A stretch of DNA of 46,070 nt from Flavobacterium gawalongense. Lineage in GTDB: Bacteria; Bacteroidota; Bacteroidia; Flavobacteriales; Flavobacteriaceae. The translations under genes were made by a program, and so were the position numbers. Of the stretch, positions 8,588 through 16,250 are shown piece by piece. The DNA is taken from NCBI RefSeq assembly GCF_007097265.1, contig NZ_VJZP01000033.1, positions 1 to 46,070 on the forward strand, written 5' to 3'. The notes below the pieces were generated by a model. That model saw only the letters and a program-made list of their open reading frames with translations. It searched no databases and was not told the origin of the DNA. The stretch's first letter is position 1. Each line of letters starts with the position of its first letter.

Positions 8588-8764
8588 CTATTTTTTGTGC
8601 TTCTTAATGAAAATTTTGAGTACCAAAGATATTGTAAAACTGACAATCGCCCCAAGTGTGGCAAGAATTATAGTTTTTAGCACATCTTCCGAATGTAAGT
8701 TCGGCAAAACACTCAAAAATGTACCGCCAACGGTACCAATTACAGTTGAATTACTGTGTTCCAT
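8588..8764 (-). CDS. 58-aa membrane protein, holin-like (last gene of operon)
   Basis: A 58-aa protein starting MEHSNSTVIGTVGG and ending in a basic tail, KIFIKKHKK. Residues about 28-50 form a clear transmembrane helix; residues 8-20 are mildly hydrophobic. Its ATG lies within the end of the preceding 72-aa gene (14-base overlap), so it is translationally coupled. Small size, one or two membrane passes and a charged C-terminus are what holins look like, and it lies in an operon with a possible cell-wall enzyme (DUF5675). The holin role is inference from size and context. Confidence 0.55.
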   Translation of the reverse strand: MEHSNSTVIGTVGGTFLSVLPNLHSEDVLKTIILATLGAIVSFTISLVLKIFIKKHKK

Positions 8765-8969
8765 CGGCTTTTTCGGTTGTTAATTGGCTAACTGCCGAAA
8801 TGATACCTCCAGCAACCGCCAAATAACCTGCTACCGAAGTAACAATGACTGGCAAAGTAACTGGTGCAGCCAAAATTGTCCCGCCAACGGTGGCCAATGC
8901 CAAACCAATATTTCGAAGCACTTTGAAAAATTTTGGAGTTGGAGCTTTCGCTCTTTTTATTACATTCAT
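8751..8969 (-). CDS. 72-aa small membrane protein
   Basis: A 72-aa protein with a basic N-terminus (MNVIKRAKAPTPKFFK) and two hydrophobic segments, about residues 18-34 and 38-60, rich in Ala/Gly/Val/Leu. The predicted form is a helical hairpin in the inner membrane. It starts 12 bases after the DUF5675 gene stop and overlaps the next gene by 14 bases. I recognise this type of small protein as commonly accompanying DUF5675 in Flavobacteria, but no function is known to me. Holin-like or pore-forming roles are possible. Confidence 0.6.
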   Translation of the reverse strand: MNVIKRAKAPTPKFFKVLRNIGLALATVGGTILAAPVTLPVIVTSVAGYLAVAGGIISAVSQLTTEKADGTQ

Positions 8970-8981
8970 AAATTAATGAAT

Positions 8982-9377
8982 TTAAGATTTAACAATCAAT
9001 TCAACACTTTCGCCTTTATCCAAAGCTTTATAAACCAATTCTTTTAATTTGGCAAAAGCTTTTCGAGACATCAGACCTAAACCTGGTCCAGAAAGTTTCG
9101 TTACCGGAGCAATACAACCATTCAATTCTCGCAAAGCATTATTGGCAGGATGAAATAGAATTAAACTTCTGTTTTTTACTCCCAAAACCTCCAAATGCCA
9201 TTGAAATTTCTTGCTGTATCGCTTTTTTATAAAATATTTCCCTTCCGGAATGCAGGAAACTTTCGTTTCGTTATTTTTCCAAGGCAATTCAATGGTATTA
9301 CAGATGAATTTACCTTCACATTCGAGTCTACCATTCGTTCCATCGGGGAAATAAGTTCTAGTTATCGAGATAACCAT
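8982..9377 (-). CDS. DUF5675 family protein
   Basis: A 131-aa protein matching DUF5675, a family found in phages and bacterial mobile regions. The conserved core is seen: an N-terminal strand MVISITRTYF, a middle IPEGKYFIKKR, then LILFHPANNALRELNGCIAP with H76 and C88. A His followed about 12 residues later by Gly-Cys recalls the YkuD-type L,D-transpeptidase active site, so peptidoglycan action is possible; this is inference. There is no signal peptide, as with phage endolysin-type enzymes released through holins. Its start overlaps the preceding gene's stop by one base (TAATG), showing translational coupling. Confidence 0.75.
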   Translation of the reverse strand: MVISITRTYFPDGTNGRLECEGKFICNTIELPWKNNETKVSCIPEGKYFIKKRYSKKFQWHLEVLGVKNRSLILFHPANNALRELNGCIAPVTKLSGPGLGLMSRKAFAKLKELVYKALDKGESVELIVKS

Positions 9378-10135
9378 TATACACCGCTATCTACTTTCAC
9401 AATCGATAATGGATTGTATGAGCCGTTTTTCAACGCATACATTTGACCATTTACCTCTTGGTAAAATTCCACTCCCAAAGCTAAAAACAAAGGTTTGGTA
9501 CTAGCAGGAGTTACAGGATTTGAATGATTAATAGCAACCGAAGGATTGATATTCCAAGGCAAAATAGCCGTTTCTGAATTTGTAGCAACAAAAGTTTCAG
9601 CTTCAAAATCAATTTCTGCTCCTGCAGAAATGATTTTATAATGAGTAGTTCCGCTAGGTGCAGCAATCATATTCAAAGGAACAAATGAAGCTAAATCAAC
9701 AATAATATCACCCGTTACACGGTTGATAGTTGCCACAAAAGGAGCAAACAAGGTAGTACCTAGTTTTCCACCAATATTGAACTCAAAACCTGCTAAAAGT
9801 TCGGCTTCGCCATCAATTATATTTCGCAATCCTCTAACACTAGTGGTATCAGCTTGGATAACTTTAACCATTTGCTGTGTTAAACGACTAACCATTCTGC
9901 TGTCCGCAGAATTCAAAAGCAAGGCTCTAAATGTTGTTCTCAAAATCTTTCCCGCTTTTCCCGCTCGACCAAATTCAGAACCATTTTCACGTGTTCTTTG
10001 AAACGCAGGATCACTCGCAATTCTGCTCGCATCGATGCCACCTTTTTCACGTGCCAAATGACCATCTTTGGTTTTGTAAAAAGTAATATCTCCGATAGTA
10101 CCTTTCAATTTAATTATGCCTTTCTGTCTTGCCAT
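9377..10135 (-). CDS. Conserved 252-aa 'MARQKG' Bacteroidetes protein, function unknown
   Basis: First gene of the minus-strand operon. The N-terminus MARQKGIIKLKGTIGD followed by ITFYKTKDGHLAREKGG is a block I recognise from numerous Flavobacteria proteins. The first about 100 residues are basic and helical (with RTRENGSEFGRAGKAGK); the C-terminal part is beta-rich, ending in repeated strands around an EVNGQMYALKNGSYNP motif. There is no signal peptide and no catalytic signature. DNA-binding, structural or phage-tail-like roles can be imagined, none shown. The region upstream holds a palindrome (10295-10327) shared with the divergent small gene. Confidence 0.65.
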   Translation of the reverse strand: MARQKGIIKLKGTIGDITFYKTKDGHLAREKGGIDASRIASDPAFQRTRENGSEFGRAGKAGKILRTTFRALLLNSADSRMVSRLTQQMVKVIQADTTSVRGLRNIIDGEAELLAGFEFNIGGKLGTTLFAPFVATINRVTGDIIVDLASFVPLNMIAAPSGTTHYKIISAGAEIDFEAETFVATNSETAILPWNINPSVAINHSNPVTPASTKPLFLALGVEFYQEVNGQMYALKNGSYNPLSIVKVDSGV

Positions 10136-10294
10136 AATTTCTAAAATTTAGATTAATAATTACTCTAAATCATCTTTCTGTTGCAACATTTTCCGATTGA
10201 TTTCGAAACAAATTTTAAGCTATTTAAGAACAATAAAAAGGGGGAAGTGTCCGATATGTCCTAAAACGACACAAATGACTCAATAGAGCATTAA

Positions 10295-10327
10295 TAATCA
10301 TTATTGAACGTCTTGAAATAATGATTA
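10295..10327. promoter_or_regulatory. Palindrome between divergent genes, candidate operator
   Basis: TAATCATTATT (10295-10305) and AATAATGATTA (10317-10327) are perfect 11-bp inverted arms around an 11-nt spacer. It lies between the minus-strand operon start (10135) and the plus-strand small gene (10402). No T-tract follows, so an operator is more likely than a terminator. The binding protein is unknown. Confidence 0.4.
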
Positions 10328-10401
10328 AATTGCACTAGTTTTAAAAAGAGTAGCAAGCTATCAGAAGTATAGCATAGCCGACTCAAAGCTATAGATAGAG
10401 T

Positions 10402-10605
10402 ATGAAAATGCAAATTAAGAGAATATGCATCTATCCAAAAGACATTGAGTGCATCACAGGCAAGAGTTACAGACAAAGCACCAGAATGCTACAAGCAGTC
10501 AGAAAGAGCCTGAATAAGCTTGAAAATGAGTTAGTAACCATTGAGGAGTTCTGCCAGTATGCAGGTTTGAAAATTGAACAAGTAGAACCGCTAATTTTTG
10601 GATAA
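10402..10605 (+). CDS. 67-aa small regulator-like protein (Flavobacteria-specific)
   Basis: A short basic protein with core QIKRICIYPKDIECITGKS, a helix rich in Lys/Arg, then LVTIEEFCQYAGL. I recognise this pattern from many small Flavobacteria proteins whose N-terminal 'YPKD...ITGKS' block looks like a short helix-turn-helix. A role as DNA-binding regulator of the divergent MARQKG operon is plausible but unproven. The start may be the ATG at 10402 or 10408, two codons later. No Shine-Dalgarno is seen, which is normal here. Confidence 0.55.
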   Translation: MKMQIKRICIYPKDIECITGKSYRQSTRMLQAVRKSLNKLENELVTIEEFCQYAGLKIEQVEPLIFG

Positions 10606-10838
10606 AAATGAAAAATCTAAAAACGGAGTATCAATCTCCTTTGAATCCCCAACCAGTTTAAAAACCAGTTCATTTTTTAGTATGAATTAATTGCACATAC
10701 ATTTGGTCAATACCTTATTAATCAGTAAATTTACATTATAAGATTTAGTGATATTTGTATCTGTTTAAAGGAGCAAAATCGAGACCCTTATGTTTTAGAC
10801 TAATATAATTTATTATATATGAGTGCATTATGAGGAAA
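10606..10838. other. Gene-free spacer at right end of the accessory region
   Basis: I see no gene in this AT-rich spacer. It contains a short GGAG/CTCC hairpin near 10625-10640 and a direct repeat AACCAGTT near 10650-10670. It ends at the tRNA-3'-end-like sequence. Confidence 0.4.
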
Positions 10839-10860
10839 GTTCTAATCCCTCATCGCCCAC
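10839..10860 (+). other. tRNA 3'-end remnant, candidate att site
   Basis: The 22 bases start GTTCTAATCCCTC and end ATCGCCCAC. They fit a tRNA 3' half: T-loop TTCTAAT, T-stem strand CCCTC, acceptor strand ATCGCCC and discriminator A, as in a tRNA-Leu. The upstream T-stem strand pairs poorly, and no anticodon arm or GGGCGAT 5' acceptor strand is present in the preceding 90 bases, so it is not an intact tRNA. An intrinsic terminator begins at once, as it would after a real tRNA gene. This is the usual scar of an island integrated in a tRNA gene. Confidence 0.4.
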
Positions 10861-10894
10861 AAAAAAACTCCATTAGAAATAATGGAGTTTTTTT
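10861..10894. terminator. Bidirectional intrinsic terminator
   Basis: AAAAAAACTCCATT (10861-10874) pairs perfectly with AATGGAGTTTTTTT (10881-10894) around a 6-nt loop. With A and T tracts on both sides it can act in both directions. It serves the minus-strand histidine kinase gene ending at 10920 and, on the plus strand, follows the tRNA-like remnant. Confidence 0.85.
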
Positions 10895-10919
10895 ATGCAC
10901 TTTGGTTTCCTTACAACTC

Positions 10920-12254
10920 TTATTTATCAACCAGACAAATCAAAAAAGTAGTTTTTTCATTGTCATTTCTATACGCCAGATAACCGCCATGAGCTTCTAC
11001 AATACTTTTGGATAGAGTTAGTCCAATTCCGGCTCCCTCATTTCGAGTGGTAAAAAACGGCAAGAATATTTTGCTTTCTATTTCCTTTTCGATGCCTTTT
11101 CCATTATCAGTAATCATGATAAAAGTTCTCTTTTCTTTGACTTCTGCTGAAATAACAATCTGTTTTTTTTCAGTATCCTTCAAAGCATAAATGCAATTCG
11201 TAAAAAGATTAATCAATACCTGTTCTATTTGTTGTGGGTCAATATTTAACCAGCGGTCGAAAGGAATCGTGTTTATGACTTCTATTTGTTCTTTTTTGAA
11301 GATTGGAGCCATAATTTGGAAACCGTTTTCAATCATTTTTAATAATTCCGTTTTTTCCTTTTTGGGAGAAGGCAACATAGCCAGTTTGCGGTAACTTTCT
11401 ACAAATTGTTGCAAATGGTCGCTTCTCCTCAACATCGTGGCAACACTACTTTTCATATCGTCTAGATCTTCTGCCGAAATGATTTCTTGTTGAACCAAAT
11501 CCTGTAGATTTTGGGAAAGTGATCGAATGGGAGTAATCGAATTTAAAAGCTCATGAGAGATCACTTTCATTAGATTGACCCATGCTTCTTTTTCTTTTTT
11601 CTCGATTACATTTTGAATGGATTCCAATAAAACGATACAATAATCCCGATTGTAAATTTCGCTTCTCGAAGTTTGCATTACAAATGTTTGGGTGTCTTGC
11701 TGATTCACACGTATCTCTAATGACGTTTTGATTTCCTGAAAACTCTGTTCTTCGATGATTTCACATAAGGAAGGCAAATGGCTTTTTAGATAGTTCCATT
11801 TGGTAACTTTTGGCACATCAAAATGTTTGGAGAAATAATCATTCATCAAAAAGATATTCCAATCATTTCCTTCTTTTTGCAGAATAATAATGCCTGTTTC
11901 GATATTATTTAAAATAGAACGGTAAATAATATCTTTTGAAACCTGTTCGTTTTCTTTGTTTTTGAGCGTTTCATACAACTTGAATAAGTTGGAATAATTT
12001 TGATACGATTTATGCTTTGAAAAATCTGAGGTGAAATCATTTTGCAAAATCGAAGTAATTGTTCTGTCGTAAATCAAAAAGGCATTTTTGACGTAAAAAT
12101 ACATTTCAACAACGAGTAAAAAAATGATTAGGAGACCAAATACAGCCGTAAAAACCAATCCTTTTTGAAAAAGGAAGATGGAAATTCCTGTACCGGAAAG
12201 AATAATAATCAATCGAAGAAAAAGGAGTTGGTAGGTTTTCAAGGATGTAAACAT
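10920..12254 (-). CDS. NtrY-like sensor histidine kinase
   Basis: A 444-aa sensor kinase. Two transmembrane helices (about 10-30 and 33-53) with almost no periplasmic loop are followed by a PAS-like region (about 110-220). The HisKA box is VISHELLNSITP with H234 as phospho-acceptor, and the C-terminal ATPase domain has DNGKGIEKE and GAGIGLTLSKSIVEAHGG. The short external loop suggests it senses a membrane or cytoplasmic signal. It follows its response regulator with a 1-base gap, so they are co-transcribed. The pair is divergent from a MacAB-TolC-like efflux operon, probably its target. Confidence 0.85.
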   Translation of the reverse strand: MFTSLKTYQLLFLRLIIILSGTGISIFLFQKGLVFTAVFGLLIIFLLVVEMYFYVKNAFLIYDRTITSILQNDFTSDFSKHKSYQNYSNLFKLYETLKNKENEQVSKDIIYRSILNNIETGIIILQKEGNDWNIFLMNDYFSKHFDVPKVTKWNYLKSHLPSLCEIIEEQSFQEIKTSLEIRVNQQDTQTFVMQTSRSEIYNRDYCIVLLESIQNVIEKKEKEAWVNLMKVISHELLNSITPIRSLSQNLQDLVQQEIISAEDLDDMKSSVATMLRRSDHLQQFVESYRKLAMLPSPKKEKTELLKMIENGFQIMAPIFKKEQIEVINTIPFDRWLNIDPQQIEQVLINLFTNCIYALKDTEKKQIVISAEVKEKRTFIMITDNGKGIEKEIESKIFLPFFTTRNEGAGIGLTLSKSIVEAHGGYLAYRNDNEKTTFLICLVDK

Positions 12255-12255
12255 A

Positions 12256-13605
12256 TTAATTGGTGCTAATGTTGTATTTTTCTAAACGACGGTATAATGA
12301 AGCTCTGGACAAGCCCAATTCCTCGGCAGTTTTACTGATATTGTTATTGTTCTTGAACAGTATTTTTTCGATGGCTGTTTTTTCGACAGCCGACAGCTGA
12401 ATGTTATCTTGGTTTTCTTCGTAAGTGGTTATTTGTTCCAAATCCAAATCCGAAACGGTAATGTGATTGTTATCACAAAGGATCACGGCACGTTCTATCC
12501 GGTTTTCCATTTCCCGAATGTTCCCGTTCCAAGCGTGTTTTTCGATTTGTACCAATGCTTTTTCGTCAAAAATGATTTCGTCTCGCCCGTATTTTGTCAT
12601 CATTTTTTGCAAAAGATAATGTGCCAAAGGAATTTTATCCTCGTTTCGCTCCCGCAATGGAGGCAAGACGATTTCCATGGTATTGATGCGATAATACAAA
12701 TCTTCACGAAAGTTTTTGTCAGCTACTTCCTGTTTCAAATCTAGGTTGGTGGCTGTAATAATGCGAACATTCAAAGGTCTTGCTTTTGATTCTCCCAATC
12801 GGGTTACTGTTTTGGTTTGGATAACCTGCAAGAGCTTAGACTGTAAATGCAAGGGTACATTTCCAATTTCATCTAAAAAAACAGTTCCGTTTTGAGCCAT
12901 TTCAAAACGTCCGGGAGTATCGATTTTGGCATCTGTAAATGCCCCTTTAGCATAACCGAATAATTCACTTTCAAAAATATTTGAATTCAACGAACCCAAA
13001 TCAACATGAATAAAAGGACTGTTTTTTCTCTCCGATTGGCGATGGATATGATCTGACAAAACAAATTTACCGGTTCCGTTCTCGCCAAGGATTAAAACAT
13101 TGGCATCCGTTTTTGCAACTTTATCAGCCAGAGAATAAGCCTTTTTTATGACATCTGAATTACCCACGAAAAAATCGTCAATACTCTCAATATTGTTTGG
13201 TTTCTTTTGTTCTTTGCGACTTTTATCAACAGCTTGTTTTACAACGCTGAGTAACTTTTCGTTTTCCCATGGTTTCAAAATATAATCAAAAGCACCCGAT
13301 TTCAAACCTTCTACAGCCGTTTCAACCTTACCAAAAGCGGTCATCAAAATGACGACAGTTTTTGGCGAAAGTGTTTTTATTTCTTTTAATAAATACAAAC
13401 CCTCTCTGCCGTCCTCAAATCCTATTCTGTAGTTCATGTCCAACAAAACGACGTCGATGATATTTTTTGCCAATAATTCAACCACATTTTTCGGGTTATT
13501 GAGCGTAAAAATGTTTTCAAAATGCTTTTTAAGAAGCATTTTGGAAGCAAAAAGAATATCTTCTTGATCGTCTATGATTAATATAGAGGCGCTGGTCTTT
13601 TTCAT
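12256..13605 (-). CDS. Sigma-54-dependent response regulator, NtrC family
   Basis: A 449-aa three-domain activator. The receiver domain (1-125) has D12/D13 and phospho-acceptor D56. The AAA+ domain (about 145-385) has Walker A GENGTGKF, ESELFGYAKGAFTDA and the arginine-finger region. The C-terminal Fis-type helix-turn-helix includes ISKTAEELGLSRASLYRRL. The sigma-54 contact loop reads GAFTDA instead of GAFTGA; I recall similar variation in Bacteroidetes. It is the first gene of the kinase operon and is transcribed away from the macA-like gene. Two palindromes just upstream (13608-13646) are likely its own binding sites. Confidence 0.9.
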   Translation of the reverse strand: MKKTSASILIIDDQEDILFASKMLLKKHFENIFTLNNPKNVVELLAKNIIDVVLLDMNYRIGFEDGREGLYLLKEIKTLSPKTVVILMTAFGKVETAVEGLKSGAFDYILKPWENEKLLSVVKQAVDKSRKEQKKPNNIESIDDFFVGNSDVIKKAYSLADKVAKTDANVLILGENGTGKFVLSDHIHRQSERKNSPFIHVDLGSLNSNIFESELFGYAKGAFTDAKIDTPGRFEMAQNGTVFLDEIGNVPLHLQSKLLQVIQTKTVTRLGESKARPLNVRIITATNLDLKQEVADKNFREDLYYRINTMEIVLPPLRERNEDKIPLAHYLLQKMMTKYGRDEIIFDEKALVQIEKHAWNGNIREMENRIERAVILCDNNHITVSDLDLEQITTYEENQDNIQLSAVEKTAIEKILFKNNNNISKTAEELGLSRASLYRRLEKYNISTN

Positions 13606-13607
13606 TG

Positions 13608-13722
13608 TTGTTCGGTTTCGGACAAAAGGTGTTCATTATCGAACACTTAAAAAATTTAGTTAAAAGTAAAAGCTTAAAAATAAGCAGATTAGGATGTTTA
13701 AATTCTTGGCACGATAATCTCT
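13608..13722 (+). promoter_or_regulatory. Tandem activator palindromes and sigma-54-like promoter
   Basis: Two dyads lie upstream of the efflux operon: TTGTTC/GGACAA (13608-13613 and 13620-13625, one mismatch) and GTGTTC/GAACAC (13629-13634 and 13641-13646, perfect). Their centres are 21 bp apart, two helical turns. About 70 bp further is TTGGCACG (13706-13713), a good sigma-54 -24 element; the -12 part (TCTCT at 13718-13722) is weak. The layout fits activation by the adjacent NtrC-family regulator, with a start near 13733. A combined reading of sequence and family knowledge. Confidence 0.5.
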
Positions 13723-13745
13723 TTAGACTTATCAAATTATCAGAA

Positions 13746-14984
13746 ATGGACACCATAATTACACGTAAAACTAACAAAAATAAGTATCTTTTAATCGGTT
13801 TGCCAATTATCTTACTCTTTGGGTATGTCATCTTTACTTCGGCAACCAAGAAAAGAAGTCTTACAATAAAGAAAGACGAAATCACGATTAAAACAGTTGA
13901 GAATGATTTTTTTGAAGATTTCATGTCTTTTCAAGCAAAAGCGGCTCCCTTACATTCAATGCTAATTAACATCATTGAAGGCGGAGCGGTTCAGGAAATA
14001 TTTGTCGAAAATGGAGATAGGGTTACCAAAGGACAACCATTGGCACGATTATACAATCCTAATGCAGAACTGGCGTATATGCAACAGGAAACAGCCATCA
14101 TTGAACAAATCAATAATTTGAATAAAGCCAAACTCGATTTGAGAAACCAGGAATTGAATTTAGGAAAAGATTTACTTTCAATAGAACACGATTATCTGGA
14201 TGCCAAAAATTTATATGACTTAAACAAGAAACTTTTCGAACAGGAAATACTCTCTAATAATGAATGGGAAAAAACAAAAGAAAATTATCGCTTTCAAAAG
14301 GAACGAATGAGCATTATAAAGCAAAGTGTCAAAAAGGAAAAACAGGCAAATCAAATTCAAATAGGGCAACTCAATCAATCCATTACTATAATGGATAAAA
14401 GTCTCGACATCCTGAGAATCAACAAGAAAAATTTTTTAATTACTGCACCACTTTCAGGAAGGTTATCTTCTTTTGAACCAATTCTAGGAAAAACCTATGT
14501 ACAAAACACAAGTATTGGAACTATTGATGACAGGAATGGCTACAAATTAGTGGCAGATTTAGATGAGTTTTATTTAGCTAGAATTGCTATAGGACAAAAA
14601 GGAGCGGTGGATTTTGATAATAAAATTATTGAAGTGCAAATAACTAAATTGAATCCCGAAATCAAAAACGGGCGGTTTCAAGTGGAATTGGATTTTGTTT
14701 CATCCAAAAAACTGGATTTAAGACAAGGATTGAGTTTTGGAGTGAAATTAAATCTGTCAGAAAAAACAAAAACAAAAGTACTTTCAAAAGGAAGTTTTTA
14801 TGAAGAGACCAACGGGAAGTGGATTTTTGTTGTCAACGGAAACAAAGCAGAAAGAAGAAAAATTAAACTTGGAAGAGAAAATCCGCTATATTATGAAGTT
14901 TTAGGTGGATTGAAAGCGAATGAGAAAGTAATCACTTCTTCTTATAAAGATTATGCAGCCATTGAAGTTTTGAATTTGGATTGA
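13746..14984 (+). CDS. MacA/HlyD-type periplasmic adaptor (membrane fusion) protein
   Basis: A 412-aa membrane fusion protein linking an inner-membrane ABC permease to a TolC-type channel. A single N-terminal membrane anchor spans about residues 14-33, followed by the lipoyl/barrel-sandwich half (IIEGGAVQEIFVENGDRVTKGQPL), a long coiled-coil hairpin (about 110-215) and the returning half plus beta-barrel. I chose the ATG at 13746 because it precedes the anchor; the in-frame ATG at 13605 would add 47 residues and run over the regulatory sites. It is followed by ABC ATPase, permease and outer-membrane channel genes, a full tripartite system. Confidence 0.85.
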   Translation: MDTIITRKTNKNKYLLIGLPIILLFGYVIFTSATKKRSLTIKKDEITIKTVENDFFEDFMSFQAKAAPLHSMLINIIEGGAVQEIFVENGDRVTKGQPLARLYNPNAELAYMQQETAIIEQINNLNKAKLDLRNQELNLGKDLLSIEHDYLDAKNLYDLNKKLFEQEILSNNEWEKTKENYRFQKERMSIIKQSVKKEKQANQIQIGQLNQSITIMDKSLDILRINKKNFLITAPLSGRLSSFEPILGKTYVQNTSIGTIDDRNGYKLVADLDEFYLARIAIGQKGAVDFDNKIIEVQITKLNPEIKNGRFQVELDFVSSKKLDLRQGLSFGVKLNLSEKTKTKVLSKGSFYEETNGKWIFVVNGNKAERRKIKLGRENPLYYEVLGGLKANEKVITSSYKDYAAIEVLNLD

Positions 14985-15067
14985 AGTGGAAAAAAGCAAG
15001 AGGAAAGAATAATGAGAAAAATAAATAATTTATATAAAAGAACATCAATAAAAAAACGAATACTATT

Positions 15068-15772
15068 ATGATTCAAATTAAAAACCTTTCAAGAGTTTTC
15101 AGAACTGAAGAATTGGAAACTAAAGCATTAAGTGAAATTTCATTATCCATCAAGCAAGGTGATTTTGTATCGATCATGGGGCCTTCGGGAAGTGGGAAAT
15201 CAACTTTGTTGAATATAGTCGGATTGTTGGATAGCGCCTCTAGTGGAAGTTTTCAATTATTGAATCAGGAAATGATTGGACTAAAAGAGAAAGAAAAATC
15301 AAAAGCGAGAAAAGAAAATATTGGTTTCATTTTCCAGAATTTCAATCTGATTGACGAACTATCAGTATATGACAATATCGAGTTGCCCTTGATTTACAAC
15401 AAAGTTTCTTCGGATGAGAGAAAGAAAAAGGTATTAGCAATTGCAGATAAATTAGGGATCTCGCACCGATTGAAGCATTATCCGCAGCAACTTTCCGGAG
15501 GGCAGCAACAACGTGTCGCCGTTGCCAGAGCCTTAATAAATGACCCTAAAATCATCCTTGCCGACGAACCAACAGGGAATTTAGACAGTAAAAACGGAAA
15601 TGAAGTAATGGAGCTTTTGACTAACTTACATGTCAATGGAGCCACGATTCTGATGGTTACTCATTCGGATTATGATGCTTCCTTTTCTCAAAAAACTATT
15701 TTGATGAAAGATGGAATGATACTTTCGGAAAAAATGAATAATCATAATGTTGATGTTTTAATAAGCCAATAA
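15068..15772 (+). CDS. MacB-type ABC transporter ATP-binding protein
   Basis: A 234-aa ATPase of the LolD/MacB class. Walker A GPSGSGKST is at residues 38-46, Q-loop IFQNFNLI, signature LSGGQQQRVAVARAL, Walker B IILADEPTGNLDS and the H-loop MVTHS. It energises the FtsX-like permease encoded downstream; in mechanotransmission transporters this drives the adaptor and outer-membrane channel. Length is typical for a stand-alone ATPase. It is 83 bases from the adaptor gene and 13 bases from a truncated permease gene. Confidence 0.9.
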   Translation: MIQIKNLSRVFRTEELETKALSEISLSIKQGDFVSIMGPSGSGKSTLLNIVGLLDSASSGSFQLLNQEMIGLKEKEKSKARKENIGFIFQNFNLIDELSVYDNIELPLIYNKVSSDERKKKVLAIADKLGISHRLKHYPQQLSGGQQQRVAVARALINDPKIILADEPTGNLDSKNGNEVMELLTNLHVNGATILMVTHSDYDASFSQKTILMKDGMILSEKMNNHNVDVLISQ

Positions 15773-15785
15773 ATACTAAAGAAAG

Positions 15786-16208
15786 ATGCTGAAAAATTGG
15801 ACAAATATATTTTTATACCACATTAAAAAAAACACGCTTTTTTCGGCTTTGAATGTTTTAGGATTGTCCATAGGAATTGCAGGATTGATTTTTGCCACTC
15901 TATATTGGAATGACGAGCAAAGTTATAATGCCTGGAATCCTGAGAAAGATACTGTTTGTCAATCATTGACTGATGTTGGAAATAACACCATTTGGTCTAA
16001 TAATTTGATTGCTTTTTTGATTGCTTTATTTCCGGTGTATTACTTACTCGATAAATGGTTCGAGAGTTTCGCTTATCGAATTGACATTTCAATCTATCCA
16101 TTTATTATTGGCTTTATTGCCTTATTGTCATTGACCTTACTTGTAGTTCTTTCAAGAGCGTATCAAGCTACAAGAGTGGATGTTTTGAAATATTTAAAAT
16201 ATGAATAA
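15786..16208 (+). pseudogene. Internally deleted MacB/FtsX-type permease (140 codons)
   Basis: The frame is intact but encodes only the two ends of a permease. Residues 1-about 74 match the start of the adjacent 805-aa permease (LSIGIAGLIFATLYWNDEQS). The rest match its last about 66 residues (FLIALFPVYYLL to VLKYLKYE). About 665 residues, including the periplasmic domain and the middle membrane helices, are absent. It is therefore a tandem duplicate collapsed by an in-frame deletion, leaving the first and last membrane helices. It is probably non-functional as a transporter, though a small modulator protein is conceivable. Confidence 0.8.
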
Positions 16209-16250
16209 TTAAAAAGATTATAAACTTTTACTACAAACCAAACTTAAATA

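Noticed and set aside
8482..8783. Open frames on both strands over 8482-8783 (60 and 62 codons)
   Set aside because: They are shadows of the terminator and the 58-aa minus-strand gene, which has better protein character and coupling.
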